Origin: PeH17 sp964414925 | GTDB lineage: Bacteria > Bacillota > Clostridia > Christensenellales > CAG-138 | DNA length: 27,961 nt | Direction: 5' to 3' | Assembly (NCBI GenBank): GCA_964414925.1 | Contig: CAYPXV010000011.1 | Coordinates: 1 to 27,961 of the forward strand | Program-made: the position numbers and the translations under genes | Notes under the pieces: model-generated | Database searches by the model: none | Seen by the model: the letters and a program-made list of their open reading frames with translations, nothing else | Told to the model about the DNA's origin: nothing | In this document: in pieces, positions 14,660 through 21,763 of the stretch | Numbering within the stretch: the stretch's first letter is position 1 | Layout of the letters: every line of letters begins with the position of its first letter

Positions 14660-16926
14660 AACTGATGGTTGCAAAGGACTTGGGATTCTGCTTCGGAGTT
14701 CGCCGTGCCGTGAACATGGCTCGGGAGGCTGTCGAAAAACTTAAAATCGATAATCCCAATGCGATTGTCTATACATACGGTGAACTTATTCACAATAAAA
14801 ATGTGATTGAAGATTTAAAAAAATCGGGCATAATCCCCATCGATGATTTCGATAATCTGAAAAAGGATGATGTTGTCGTTATCAGATCCCACGGTGTTGC
14901 GAACGAAGTGTACGGAAAACTCTGCGATATCGGTGTGAATATAGTCGATGCGACCTGTCCGTTCGTTGAAAATATTCATAAAATAGTAAGTAAAGCATAT
15001 GAAAAAAAGGAACAGGTTTTTATCGTAGGCAGTAAGTCCCACCCCGAAACCATTGGTATTAACGGTTATTGTGATTATTCCGCCGTCTTTATAGAAAACG
15101 AACGGTCGATTCCGAAATTGAACGACGGTAAAGGTTGCCTTGTTGTTCAGACAACATTCGATTCCGCTTCGTTTGAACGCATAGAAGAAGTAATTCGCCG
15201 CAATTACCCGAACATTCGGATCAATAAAACTATCTGCAATACCACACTCAACCGTCAGCAAGAGGCGGAAAAATTGAGCAGGGAATGTGATATGATGTTG
15301 GTTTTAGGGGACCCTCATAGCTCCAATACGCAAAAACTATTGGATATTTGCAAAAAAAATTGCAATTCTTCCCAAATAATTTCAAATAAACGAGAAATTT
15401 CTCTTGCATTCTCAAAAAAATCTGCTATAATAGTAGGGATTGTTGCCGGTGCTTCTACACCGGATTCAATAATAATGGAGGTTATTCAAACCATGAACGA
15501 AATGGATAAGGCTAATGCACATTGCACCGAAGCCGTAAACAACGAAACCACAGCAGCTGCCAATAAAGCAGCAACGACCATCGACGACAACGCCGTGTTT
15601 GATGAAGATGCTATCGCAAAGACTCTCATCCGCATCAGGGCGGGACAGGTTATTACCGGAACCGTTATACAGATCACAGATGGTGAAGTCAGCGTAAACA
15701 TCGGATATAAATCCGACGGATACATTCCCCGTAGCGAATTCTCAAATGACCCCGATGTTGATATCGCATCGGTATGCAAAGTCGGTGATGAGATCGAAGT
15801 TGAGGTTCTCAAAGTAAACGACGGTGAAGGCAATGTTCTGCTCTCTCGCAAGAGCGTTGAGAGTCAGAAAGCATGGGAGGAATTCTCTGCTGATGCCGAG
15901 TCCGAAGGTAAGATCCTCGAAGGCGTTTGCAAGGAAGCCGTTAAGGGCGGTCTGGTTGTTATGTTAGATAACAACGCCAGAGCTTTCATCCCCGCTTCCC
16001 AGGTTGCAGACAGGTTCGTCCCGGATCTTGGCGAGTATGTTGGTAAGTCCATGAGGATTAAGGTTCTCGAGATCGACCCCAAGCGTAAGCGCATCGTCGG
16101 ATCTCGTAAAGCAGTTGTCCGTAAAGAAGCTGAAGAAGCTAAAAAAGCTATTTGGGCTAACATCAAAGTCGGTGAGCGTGTCACAGGTACCGTTCGCAGA
16201 ATCGCTAAGTTCGGTGCTTTTGTTGACATCGGCGGCGTAGACGGTCTGCTGCACATCACTCAGTGCTCCTGGAACAGGGGAGTTAACGACCCCGCCGAGG
16301 TATTTGAAATCGGTCAGAAGATCGACGTCGTTATCCGTGAGGTTAACGCAGCCGAAAAGAAGATTTCTCTCGGTTATAAAGAACTCCTTCCCAAACCCTG
16401 GGAAACCGCTGACGAAAGATACGTTGTCGGTAGCATCGTCGAGGGTAAAGTAGTACGCATCGTTGATTTCGGTGCATTCGTAAGTCTCGAGCCCACTATC
16501 GAAGGATTGATTCATTCTTCACAGATCAGTGTTAAGCGTTTTGCTAAGACCGAAGAAGAAATCCATGAGGGCGACATCGTTCGCTGCAAGGTTCTCTCAG
16601 TTGACGTGGCTAAGAAGCGTATAAGCCTCAGCCGCAGAGAAGCTATCATCGAAGAACAGCCCGAAGTAGCGGAAGCTATCATGGCAGAAGAAAAAGCTGC
16701 TCGTGATAAGGTTCGTCAAGAACGTCAGGAAAGACGTCAGCAGGAAGAACAGGCTCGTAAAGAGGCTGCCGCAGCTCGTGAGGAAAGACGTAAACAGCGT
16801 GAAGAACGCAGAGCAGAACGTCCCGAGCGTCGTCGCCGTGAAGAACCCGATTATCAGCTTCCCCCCGTTGAAAGTGCAACCACTTCCCTGGCTTCACTGC
16901 TCGGAAATCTTCATATCGAGGACTAA
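14656..16926 (+). CDS. ispH: Fusion of 4-hydroxy-3-methylbut-2-enyl diphosphate reductase (IspH) and ribosomal protein S1
   Basis: 756 aa. Residues 1 to about 280 are IspH, the last enzyme of the MEP isoprenoid pathway. The three Cys that bind the iron-sulfur cluster are Cys12 (LGFCFGVRRA), Cys101 (DATCPFV) and Cys194 (TICNTTLNRQQE), with conserved His in GELIHN and KSHPET. From about 329 there are four S1 RNA-binding domains (about 329-400, 417-487, 505-575 and 591-663). An Arg/Glu-rich tail of about 80 residues ends in SLASLLGNLHIED. This fusion is a known arrangement in Clostridia. Codon use shifts towards more C-ending, highly expressed codons in the S1 half. The S1 part might also be made alone from Met280 (see the internal promoter and Shine-Dalgarno entries). 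It overlaps plsC by 4 nt. Confidence 0.97.
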   Translation: MKLMVAKDLGFCFGVRRAVNMAREAVEKLKIDNPNAIVYTYGELIHNKNVIEDLKKSGIIPIDDFDNLKKDDVVVIRSHGVANEVYGKLCDIGVNIVDATCPFVENIHKIVSKAYEKKEQVFIVGSKSHPETIGINGYCDYSAVFIENERSIPKLNDGKGCLVVQTTFDSASFERIEEVIRRNYPNIRINKTICNTTLNRQQEAEKLSRECDMMLVLGDPHSSNTQKLLDICKKNCNSSQIISNKREISLAFSKKSAIIVGIVAGASTPDSIIMEVIQTMNEMDKANAHCTEAVNNETTAAANKAATTIDDNAVFDEDAIAKTLIRIRAGQVITGTVIQITDGEVSVNIGYKSDGYIPRSEFSNDPDVDIASVCKVGDEIEVEVLKVNDGEGNVLLSRKSVESQKAWEEFSADAESEGKILEGVCKEAVKGGLVVMLDNNARAFIPASQVADRFVPDLGEYVGKSMRIKVLEIDPKRKRIVGSRKAVVRKEAEEAKKAIWANIKVGERVTGTVRRIAKFGAFVDIGGVDGLLHITQCSWNRGVNDPAEVFEIGQKIDVVIREVNAAEKKISLGYKELLPKPWETADERYVVGSIVEGKVVRIVDFGAFVSLEPTIEGLIHSSQISVKRFAKTEEEIHEGDIVRCKVLSVDVAKKRISLSRREAIIEEQPEVAEAIMAEEKAARDKVRQERQERRQQEEQARKEAAAAREERRKQREERRAERPERRRREEPDYQLPPVESATTSLASLLGNLHIED
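15404..15431 (+). promoter_or_regulatory. Possible internal promoter before the S1 half of the ispH-S1 fusion
   Basis: TTGCAT (15404-15409), 16 bp, TATAAT (15426-15431), inside the last IspH codons. A start near 15438 would give a leader of about 55 nt ahead of the internal ATG at 15493. Confidence 0.5.
15477..15495 (+). promoter_or_regulatory. Internal Shine-Dalgarno and in-frame ATG for S1 alone
   Basis: GGAGG (15477-15481) is followed after 11 nt by an in-frame ATG (15493), codon 280 of the fusion, exactly at the end of the IspH domain. Translation from here would give a 477-aa, four-domain S1 protein. The spacing is slightly long but workable. Confidence 0.5.
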
Positions 16927-16951
16927 TTCAATCGTTTTTCTCAATAGTTTT

Positions 16952-16988
16952 ATACCCTATGGAGTGTTCTGCTCCATAGGGTATTTTT
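16952..16988 (+). terminator. Strong terminator of the surE-ispH/S1 operon
   Basis: Perfect 13-bp stem (16952-16964 with 16972-16984), 7-nt loop, then a run of Ts, 25 nt after the stop codon. Confidence 0.93.
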
Positions 16989-17017
16989 CGGTTTTTAAGT
17001 ATTTTAAGTATTTATTT

Positions 17018-17329
17018 TTATCGTCGGAGCTTTAACTTTAACCTTAAATATCCCTGCTTTATAAGTTTGCCCGGATATTTATGCACGATTATAGCTCCAA
17101 GAACCATTGCCGAAATTTCATATAGCCGTATCTTTCCGTTGTTACAGTATAAAAGTGTAAGCCATGCTCCTACACTCACGATTACAGCATATACAACATC
17201 CGTTACACCGCTTAGATATTTGTTTCCGTGTAAGCGAATAATTGCAAGCATTTCATAGAGGATTCCTGCCAATAGCCCCGTTCGCAGACAATAAAGAAAA
17301 ATCGGTATCTCGTTTAGTGTCGTACTCAT
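17018..17329 (-). CDS. yabQ: Spore cortex biosynthesis protein YabQ-like
   Basis: 103 aa with three or four hydrophobic segments (IPIFLYCLRTGLLAGILYEM, VVYAVIVSVGAWLTLLY and ISAMVLGAIIVHKY) and a basic C-terminal tail (KLIKQGYLRLKLKLRR). The LYEM after the first segment and the NNGKIRLYE between the later ones fit YabQ, a membrane protein of the forespore envelope needed for cortex formation in Bacillus. Its ATG overlaps the yabP stop codon (TGATG). The protein is short and poorly conserved, so the call leans on the adjoining yabP. Confidence 0.85.
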   Translation of the reverse strand: MSTTLNEIPIFLYCLRTGLLAGILYEMLAIIRLHGNKYLSGVTDVVYAVIVSVGAWLTLLYCNNGKIRLYEISAMVLGAIIVHKYPGKLIKQGYLRLKLKLRR

Positions 17330-17631
17330 CAGCGGAACATCCGTGAAAATAAAGACCCTTTGGGAGTGGGTAGGTCGTCATATTCTATTGCACATATCTG
17401 CCCGTTTATTATTATTTGCCCCTCGTCTAAATTCAGCTTGGTAATATGAAGTTCATTCCCCTCAATCGTCATTCCGCCTCCGTCCGATAACAGCACTATC
17501 TCCGTTTCGTTGAAACTCAGTACATCCTTTATACCCGTTAAGCTTGCAAATTCACGATTCTCAATGTGTACCGCATGACTTCTCGGTCGCATTTGCCCGA
17601 TCCCCTCAAGCATCGCTTTGTTGTCTACCAT
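17329..17631 (-). CDS. yabP: Sporulation protein YabP
   Basis: 100 aa, the normal size. The core HAVHIENREFASLTGIKDVL, followed by ETEIVLLSDGGGMTIEGNEL and HITKLNLDEGQIIINGQI, is typical of the YabP/YqfC family of small beta-rich proteins, which act in the mother cell during spore coat and cortex assembly. AAAGGGGGAA precedes the ATG. It forms an operon with yabQ and is divergent from the QueG-like gene. It indicates that the organism has, or recently had, the sporulation programme. Confidence 0.93.
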   Translation of the reverse strand: MVDNKAMLEGIGQMRPRSHAVHIENREFASLTGIKDVLSFNETEIVLLSDGGGMTIEGNELHITKLNLDEGQIIINGQICAIEYDDLPTPKGSLFSRMFR

Positions 17632-17661
17632 TTTATTCCCCCTTTGTATTTTTGCTTATTA

Positions 17662-17690
17662 ATTCTATGCTTTACATTGCTTTCTTATGC
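17662..17690 (-). promoter_or_regulatory. Sigma-E-like sporulation promoter of yabPQ
   Basis: On the minus strand GCATAAG (17684-17690), 14 bp, CATAGAAT (17662-17669). The -10 fits the mother-cell sigma-E pattern CATAnnnT well; the -35 is weaker. yabP belongs to the sigma-E regulon in Bacillus, so the match makes sense. Confidence 0.5.
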
Positions 17691-17695
17691 TGCTG

Positions 17696-17724
17696 TTGAT
17701 TACCGTAATGATTTATGTTACAAT
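17696..17724 (+). promoter_or_regulatory. Promoter of the QueG-like gene
   Basis: TTGATT (17696-17701), 17 bp, TACAAT (17719-17724). The gene starts at 17755 with AGAGGTG before the ATG. Confidence 0.65.
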
Positions 17725-17754
17725 TGGTGTGTATTATTTTAGAGGTGCTTTGTT

Positions 17755-18663
17755 ATGGAAAAATCCGATTTGATTCGATTCGCCGATAAGCTTGGATTTA
17801 AAAAAGTCTATTTTACTCCCTTAAAAACATTCGATTTCGCTCCGGATAATCCCTTTAATCTCGTTATGGATGCCAAAACTTCTTTCGATTTTGCATCCTC
17901 GATTGTTATTTTGGTTTATCCTTATCGTGCTTTTAATAAAAATACAAGAATACCGTCTTATTATCCTGCCTCAAACAGTGCTTACCACGCTCTGTCCGAT
18001 TTAATTCAATGGCTCGAAAATAATTCCGTTCATGCCGTGCGTGCCAATATTCCCGTTAAGGCTCAGTGCCTTAGCTGTGGGATAGGAACTCAGTGCAGAA
18101 ATTCCCTCATTTCCATCCCTCCCTTCGGTACGCGCATAGTTTTATCCGCTCTTGCGGTTGATTGTTTTATGCCTCAATCTTATGATGAAAAGGATGTTCC
18201 TTGTGAACTTATTTGTCATAACCACCCCAATTGCGCTGCACAATGTCCCGCAAATGCAATCGATGCTAACGGTTTGATTAGGGAAAAATGTATCAGATTT
18301 GAAATGGAAAATGCTATTCATTCGGATAGAGCCAAATCACTTATGCAAACTTATATAGGCTGTGAAGTCTGCCAGTACGCTTGTCCGAGAAATAATAAAA
18401 ATGCCTCGTCTCCCACGGATGATTTACTTGATGCTTTCGATACTAAAAAACTCATAGCCTTCGATACCCGAGCAGCAAGAAAACTTGTAGGTAAAAATAT
18501 GTCGAGCAACGGAAAACTTTCCGCAGAAGCTATCATTATGGCGGCAAGAGATGAGCCCGATTTCTTTGAAAAATATGAAAAGGAAATAGAAATTGCTTCA
18601 AATTCATCCTTCCCCGCAATTTCCGATGCATTGAACTTCGTAAGAAAGTTAAACGATAAATAA
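17755..18663 (+). CDS. QueG-like protein with two 4Fe-4S cluster motifs
   Basis: 302 aa. The overall layout resembles epoxyqueuosine reductase QueG: an N-terminal DUF1730-like part (IVILVYPYRAFN, then RIPSYYPASNSAYHALSDL) and a middle segment ending PPFGTRIVLSALAVD. A ferredoxin-like part follows with one Cys cluster as CHNHPNCAAQCPANAI and a second as GCEVCQYACPRN. The first cluster motif departs from the usual CxxCxxCxxxCP spacing, and the usual GWxGKN segment is replaced by a Cys-rich LSCGIGTQCRNS. It may therefore be a paralogue with another redox role instead of a true tRNA queuosine enzyme. It stands alone, divergent from yabPQ. Confidence 0.75.
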   Translation: MEKSDLIRFADKLGFKKVYFTPLKTFDFAPDNPFNLVMDAKTSFDFASSIVILVYPYRAFNKNTRIPSYYPASNSAYHALSDLIQWLENNSVHAVRANIPVKAQCLSCGIGTQCRNSLISIPPFGTRIVLSALAVDCFMPQSYDEKDVPCELICHNHPNCAAQCPANAIDANGLIREKCIRFEMENAIHSDRAKSLMQTYIGCEVCQYACPRNNKNASSPTDDLLDAFDTKKLIAFDTRAARKLVGKNMSSNGKLSAEAIIMAARDEPDFFEKYEKEIEIASNSSFPAISDALNFVRKLNDK

Positions 18664-18676
18664 TCCTATTAACAGT

Positions 18677-18706
18677 AAAATCCTGTGCCAAACGGCACAG
18701 GATTTT
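18677..18706. terminator. Bidirectional terminator between the QueG-like and DUF1292 genes
   Basis: Perfect 13-bp stem AAAATCCTGTGCC/GGCACAGGATTTT with loop AAAC. The A and T ends serve both strands, as expected between convergent genes. Confidence 0.92.
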
Positions 18707-18745
18707 AAATGAAACATGTTGAACTTTTTTCACGCTTTGACAGCT

Positions 18746-19117
18746 TTACTCTTTGTGGCAATCACAGCCGCAGCCGTCTTCACCGCAATCGCAGTCTTCA
18801 TCGTCGCAATCACAGTCGCATTCGCATCCTTCTTCAAGAATCGTGGATGCAATCTCGATAAGATTCTCCATATCCTCGTCGGCAGGTGATACGAATTCCT
18901 CTGTGTCGTCTTCTTCGTTAACGATAATCTTCATGATGTAAATGCTGGTCTCGCATTCGCATTCTTCGTCTTCTTCACACTCGCAATTGTCATTGGAGTC
19001 AATAAGTATAGCGTACTCGTTGCCTTCATAATCAAAATACTCGATTACGTCAAGCTCAAATTCATTTCCGTCATCATCAACAAAGGTGACAAAATCTCTT
19101 TCTTCACAATCGCACAT
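18746..19117 (-). CDS. DUF1292 protein with Cys/Asp-rich tail
   Basis: 123 aa and very acidic. Residues from about 7 to 40 (DFVTFVDDDGNEFELDVIEYF and the following EYAILI) are the DUF1292 core, a small Firmicutes domain of unknown function. Unlike ordinary members it has 15 cysteines: two at the N-terminus (MCDCEE), four in a middle CEC...CEC insert, and nine in the last 27 residues, mostly alternating with Asp or Glu. The pattern suggests metal binding, as in metallothionein-like tails, but this is inference. GGAG precedes the ATG and the promoter is clear. It is convergent with the QueG-like gene and divergent from mscL. Confidence 0.88.
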   Translation of the reverse strand: MCDCEERDFVTFVDDDGNEFELDVIEYFDYEGNEYAILIDSNDNCECEEDEECECETSIYIMKIIVNEEDDTEEFVSPADEDMENLIEIASTILEEGCECDCDCDDEDCDCGEDGCGCDCHKE

Positions 19118-19164
19118 GGTATTCTTTCTCCTTACATGATTTTGGGAACACTTCTCCCGAATTT

Positions 19165-19193
19165 ATTGTAACTTATCCACGCCGAAAATGCAA
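19165..19193 (-). promoter_or_regulatory. Promoter of the DUF1292 gene
   Basis: On the minus strand TTGCAT (19188-19193), 17 bp, TACAAT (19165-19170), about 48 nt before the start codon. Confidence 0.65.
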
Positions 19194-19254
19194 TAGTCTT
19201 TTATGCACATTTATCTCGAAATGGCTCGAAAAAAGAGTATATTATTAACGGTAC

Positions 19255-19283
19255 TTGAAATTTTTCTCTCTTTGTATTATAGT
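19255..19283 (+). promoter_or_regulatory. Promoter of mscL
   Basis: TTGAAA (19255-19260), 17 bp, TATAGT (19278-19283), about 30 nt before the ATG. Confidence 0.65.
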
Positions 19284-19312
19284 TGTCGTATAAATTAACG
19301 GAGGTTAAGTTT

Positions 19313-19786
19313 ATGTGGAAAGAGTTTAAACAATTTGCATTCAAGGGCAATGTAATGGATCTTGCCGTCGGCGTAATGATCGGCGCAGCATTCCAGAATA
19401 TTGTTAAGTCTCTGGTTGACGATATCTTTATGCCGTTATTCGGACTGATTCTGAATACTTCAACCCTGAATGCAAAGTACGTTGTTCTTAAAGGAAGTCA
19501 ATTCGTTACAGAGGGTATGACCGCTGCCGAAGCTACAGCAGCAGGTGCATCGGTGTTGACCTATGGTGCGTTTGCATCCGCTGTCATTAACTTTCTTATC
19601 ATTGCGGTAATTATTTTCTTCATGGTTAAGCTGATTAACAAGCTTACAAGTCTCGGACGTAAGAGCGAAGAACCCGCAGCACCCCAGCCCAGGGTTTGCC
19701 CGTATTGCAAAAATGTCATTGCCGACGACGCAACACGCTGCCCGCATTGCACAAGCATCCTTGATGCTTCACTCGATATAAAATAA
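19313..19786 (+). CDS. mscL: Large-conductance mechanosensitive channel MscL with a C-terminal zinc ribbon
   Basis: 157 aa from the ATG at 19313, chosen for the GGAGG just upstream; a TTG at 19283 is also in frame but falls in the promoter. MscL features are the N-terminal amphipathic helix (MWKEFKQFAFKGNVMDLAVG), TM1 (VMIGAAFQNIVKSLVDDIFM), a periplasmic loop, TM2 (FLIIAVIIFFMVKLINKL), and then the cytoplasmic helix region. The channel opens on hypo-osmotic shock. After a Pro-rich linker (EEPAAPQPR), the C-terminus adds a CPYC...CPHC zinc ribbon in place of the plain helical bundle of E. coli MscL. The SEC-C gene follows in the same transcript. Confidence 0.96.
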   Translation: MWKEFKQFAFKGNVMDLAVGVMIGAAFQNIVKSLVDDIFMPLFGLILNTSTLNAKYVVLKGSQFVTEGMTAAEATAAGASVLTYGAFASAVINFLIIAVIIFFMVKLINKLTSLGRKSEEPAAPQPRVCPYCKNVIADDATRCPHCTSILDASLDIK

Positions 19787-19815
19787 TTTTCAGCGCTTAG
19801 AAAGGAAGTAATACT

Positions 19816-20322
19816 ATGGGTATTTATTCACAATGGGAAAACATGATGCAGGATACCGATTCTCCGGAATTCGAGCATTTCTGGAATAGCTACATTCAAA
19901 AGGAAAAGCTTGCATATCAGAAGATTCTTTCGGATACTTCGGTCGCTTATAAAGGAAAAGCTTCCGAGCTTGCGGCAGGTTTCGATATGACAACGGATAT
20001 CTTCGCAGGTTTCTTAGACGGAATTAACGATAGCCTCGTTGAATCAATCGACGTTCCTTCCGTAGAGGAGGATTCAGATATTAATCTCAACATTGATTTT
20101 GAAAAGCTTTATTACAATATGCATAAAGCTAAGGCGGATTGGCTCTTTAATCTCAAAGAGTGGAACGCCGTTTTATCCGACGATAAACGTAAGGAGATAA
20201 CCAAAAAGTACCGCGTTTCGGGACAGTTTGTCAATACTTCCCCAAAAATCGGACCTAATGAACCCTGTCCGTGCGGCAGCGGTAAAAAATATAAAAAATG
20301 CTGCGGCAGACTCCAAGACTAA
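19816..20322 (+). CDS. SEC-C motif protein of unknown function
   Basis: 168 aa. The last 25 residues (PNEPCPCGSGKKYKKCCG) are a SEC-C zinc-binding motif, as at the end of SecA, where it contacts SecB or ribosomes. The preceding 140 residues are mostly helical, with conserved-looking aromatic and acidic patches (NMHKAKADWLFNLKEW); I do not recognise a domain. No signal peptide. GAAAGGAAG precedes the ATG. It lies 29 nt after mscL with no terminator between, so the two are probably co-transcribed. Confidence 0.88.
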   Translation: MGIYSQWENMMQDTDSPEFEHFWNSYIQKEKLAYQKILSDTSVAYKGKASELAAGFDMTTDIFAGFLDGINDSLVESIDVPSVEEDSDINLNIDFEKLYYNMHKAKADWLFNLKEWNAVLSDDKRKEITKKYRVSGQFVNTSPKIGPNEPCPCGSGKKYKKCCGRLQD

Positions 20323-20329
20323 TCATCTG

Positions 20330-20358
20330 TGCCTATCGGTTTTCCGATAGGCATTTTC
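20330..20358 (+). terminator. Terminator of the mscL operon
   Basis: 10-bp stem TGCCTATCGG/CCGATAGGCA with loop TTTT, followed by Ts on the plus strand. Confidence 0.85.
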
Positions 20359-20369
20359 TATTCGCAATA

Positions 20370-21677
20370 TTAGTTTCCGTTTCCTTTGCCTACGGCATAT
20401 ATCGCAGGGTGGCTTTTGTACTGCGTTTCATTCAGCTTTTTTCGTTCTATCTCGTTTCCGTTCAGATAATAAACCAAGTACGTTTCATACCTGCTTCCGA
20501 CCATGGGCGGTGAAACCAATAAAACTTCTCCCACATTTAATTCGTAATCATCGTAAAATTCATCCGCTTCGGGCTGTATCGATTCGATAAATCTGCTCTC
20601 AAGCTCGATTTTATCGTATCCTTCATTAAACTTATCACCGTATATCTCGCATATCAATTTATCCCCTTCCAATCGTGAAAAGATATAGACCGTGTTGCCC
20701 GTTGTGTTTGTTATAACCAAATCCATTCCGCCTTCGCTTATCGCCGCATCCAGCCCACCTGCTACATACGTTACAGGCTTTGAATGATTGCATCGCATCG
20801 GTACGTCAAGTCCTGCTTTCAATGCGGCAATATACAAGTTAGTGCTGACTTGACAGATTCCGCCGCCGTACTGTTCTTCACTGTTAAGTCCGCCGTTGAT
20901 AAACGCTTCCGCTTTGCGCCAGCCGTTTTCCTCCGTCCGAGTTCCTAACAGCGTATCGAATGAAAGGCTTTCACCTTCAACCAATATCGTTCCGTTGAGC
21001 TTTGACGCTGCCAGTTCCAAATTGTGAACCCTGTTTTCGTTATATCGGTTAAAGGTAGTAACGCTTTTGCTGCGAAGAACAGGCATTTGCGGCTCATTTG
21101 AATTATCATTTACCTCGTAAACCGAAATGTTAATCTCATTTATTCCGCTTAAAACTTCGCTCTTAACTGCGTCAATATCCATCTTGCGCCCTACATTGCC
21201 GTCCTTAATTATAAAATGTTCGTCCGTATTTGATTCTTCAATTATTTTAATCCGCTTCGGTACAGGCTCTGTATTTATCGTTTTCGCAATTTCATTCAGC
21301 TTTGAGTCCAAAATTTCATTGTTTACGGGCAATACCTTGATTTCATAATCGCTTGCCGAAATTTTTGCCTGTGTAATTATTTCATTCAAATTGCTCTTTA
21401 ACGTTATATCCGTCGGTTCTATTTTAAATGACTTATCTTCAAAGATAAGATTACAATAATACGCTGATATAACGTCCGCTTCCTTTTGCTTCAGCAGTGG
21501 TATTGCTTCCGATTCCGTCATGCCCGAAATGTCGATTTCTGAAATAACCGTGCCGCTTTCAAATTTGAAAATTTCTTCTTCAGGTAAAAATTCTTCTTTT
21601 TCGGCACTGCATCCGTAAAACAACAATAATATAAAAAGAATAAAAAATCCAATAATTTCCTTACTTTTTTTCATCAT
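20370..21677 (-). CDS. VanW-family lipoprotein with peptidoglycan-binding-type domain
   Basis: 435 aa from the ATG at 21677, where GGAGGA lies directly upstream; the next ATG at 21674 has better spacing. The longer open frame beginning at 21749 starts before this site and is unlikely. An N-terminal hydrophobic stretch ends at a lipobox-like LLFYGC, suggesting a lipid-anchored cell-surface protein. Residues from about 45 to 200 look like a PG_binding_4 region of the YkuD-associated type (GMTESEAIPLL). The VanW domain follows at about 220-350 with FDTLLGTRTEENGWRKA and GGGICQVSTNLYIAALKAGL. VanW proteins occur in some vancomycin-resistance clusters, but most, like this one, lie outside them and have no proven role. 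Nothing here indicates resistance. Confidence 0.92.
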   Translation of the reverse strand: MMKKSKEIIGFFILFILLLFYGCSAEKEEFLPEEEIFKFESGTVISEIDISGMTESEAIPLLKQKEADVISAYYCNLIFEDKSFKIEPTDITLKSNLNEIITQAKISASDYEIKVLPVNNEILDSKLNEIAKTINTEPVPKRIKIIEESNTDEHFIIKDGNVGRKMDIDAVKSEVLSGINEINISVYEVNDNSNEPQMPVLRSKSVTTFNRYNENRVHNLELAASKLNGTILVEGESLSFDTLLGTRTEENGWRKAEAFINGGLNSEEQYGGGICQVSTNLYIAALKAGLDVPMRCNHSKPVTYVAGGLDAAISEGGMDLVITNTTGNTVYIFSRLEGDKLICEIYGDKFNEGYDKIELESRFIESIQPEADEFYDDYELNVGEVLLVSPPMVGSRYETYLVYYLNGNEIERKKLNETQYKSHPAIYAVGKGNGN

Positions 21678-21733
21678 TCCTCCGAGTTTCCAATTATTTT
21701 TCTTAGTATGATGTTCCAATATGTCCTTTTTTA

Positions 21734-21742
21734 TGGTATAAT
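21734..21742 (+). promoter_or_regulatory. Extended -10 promoter of tadA (possibly leaderless)
   Basis: TGG immediately before TATAAT (21737-21742) is an extended -10 element, with a poor -35 (TTCCAA, 17 bp upstream). The tadA ATG is only 6 nt downstream, so transcription would begin at or within a base or two of the start codon. Confidence 0.6.
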
Positions 21743-21763
21743 CATTCAATGGACACCTTTCAA
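21735..21763 (-). promoter_or_regulatory. Possible divergent promoter of the VanW gene
   Basis: On the minus strand TTGAAA (21758-21763), 17 bp, TATACC (21735-21740). The -10 is weak. It overlaps the tadA -10 box, so the two promoters could not be occupied at the same time. Confidence 0.4.

Noticed and set aside
19283..19312. TTG start giving a 10-residue longer MscL
   Set aside because: It lies in the promoter -10 box, and the ATG at 19313 has a GGAGG in front and matches MscL N-termini.
20370..21677. Vancomycin resistance gene
   Set aside because: VanW-family membership alone does not imply resistance, and no vanA/B-type ligase, vanH or vanX is nearby.
21678..21749. 24-residue N-terminal extension of the VanW protein
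   Set aside because: The Shine-Dalgarno site and the signal/lipobox segment place the start at 21677 or 21674.
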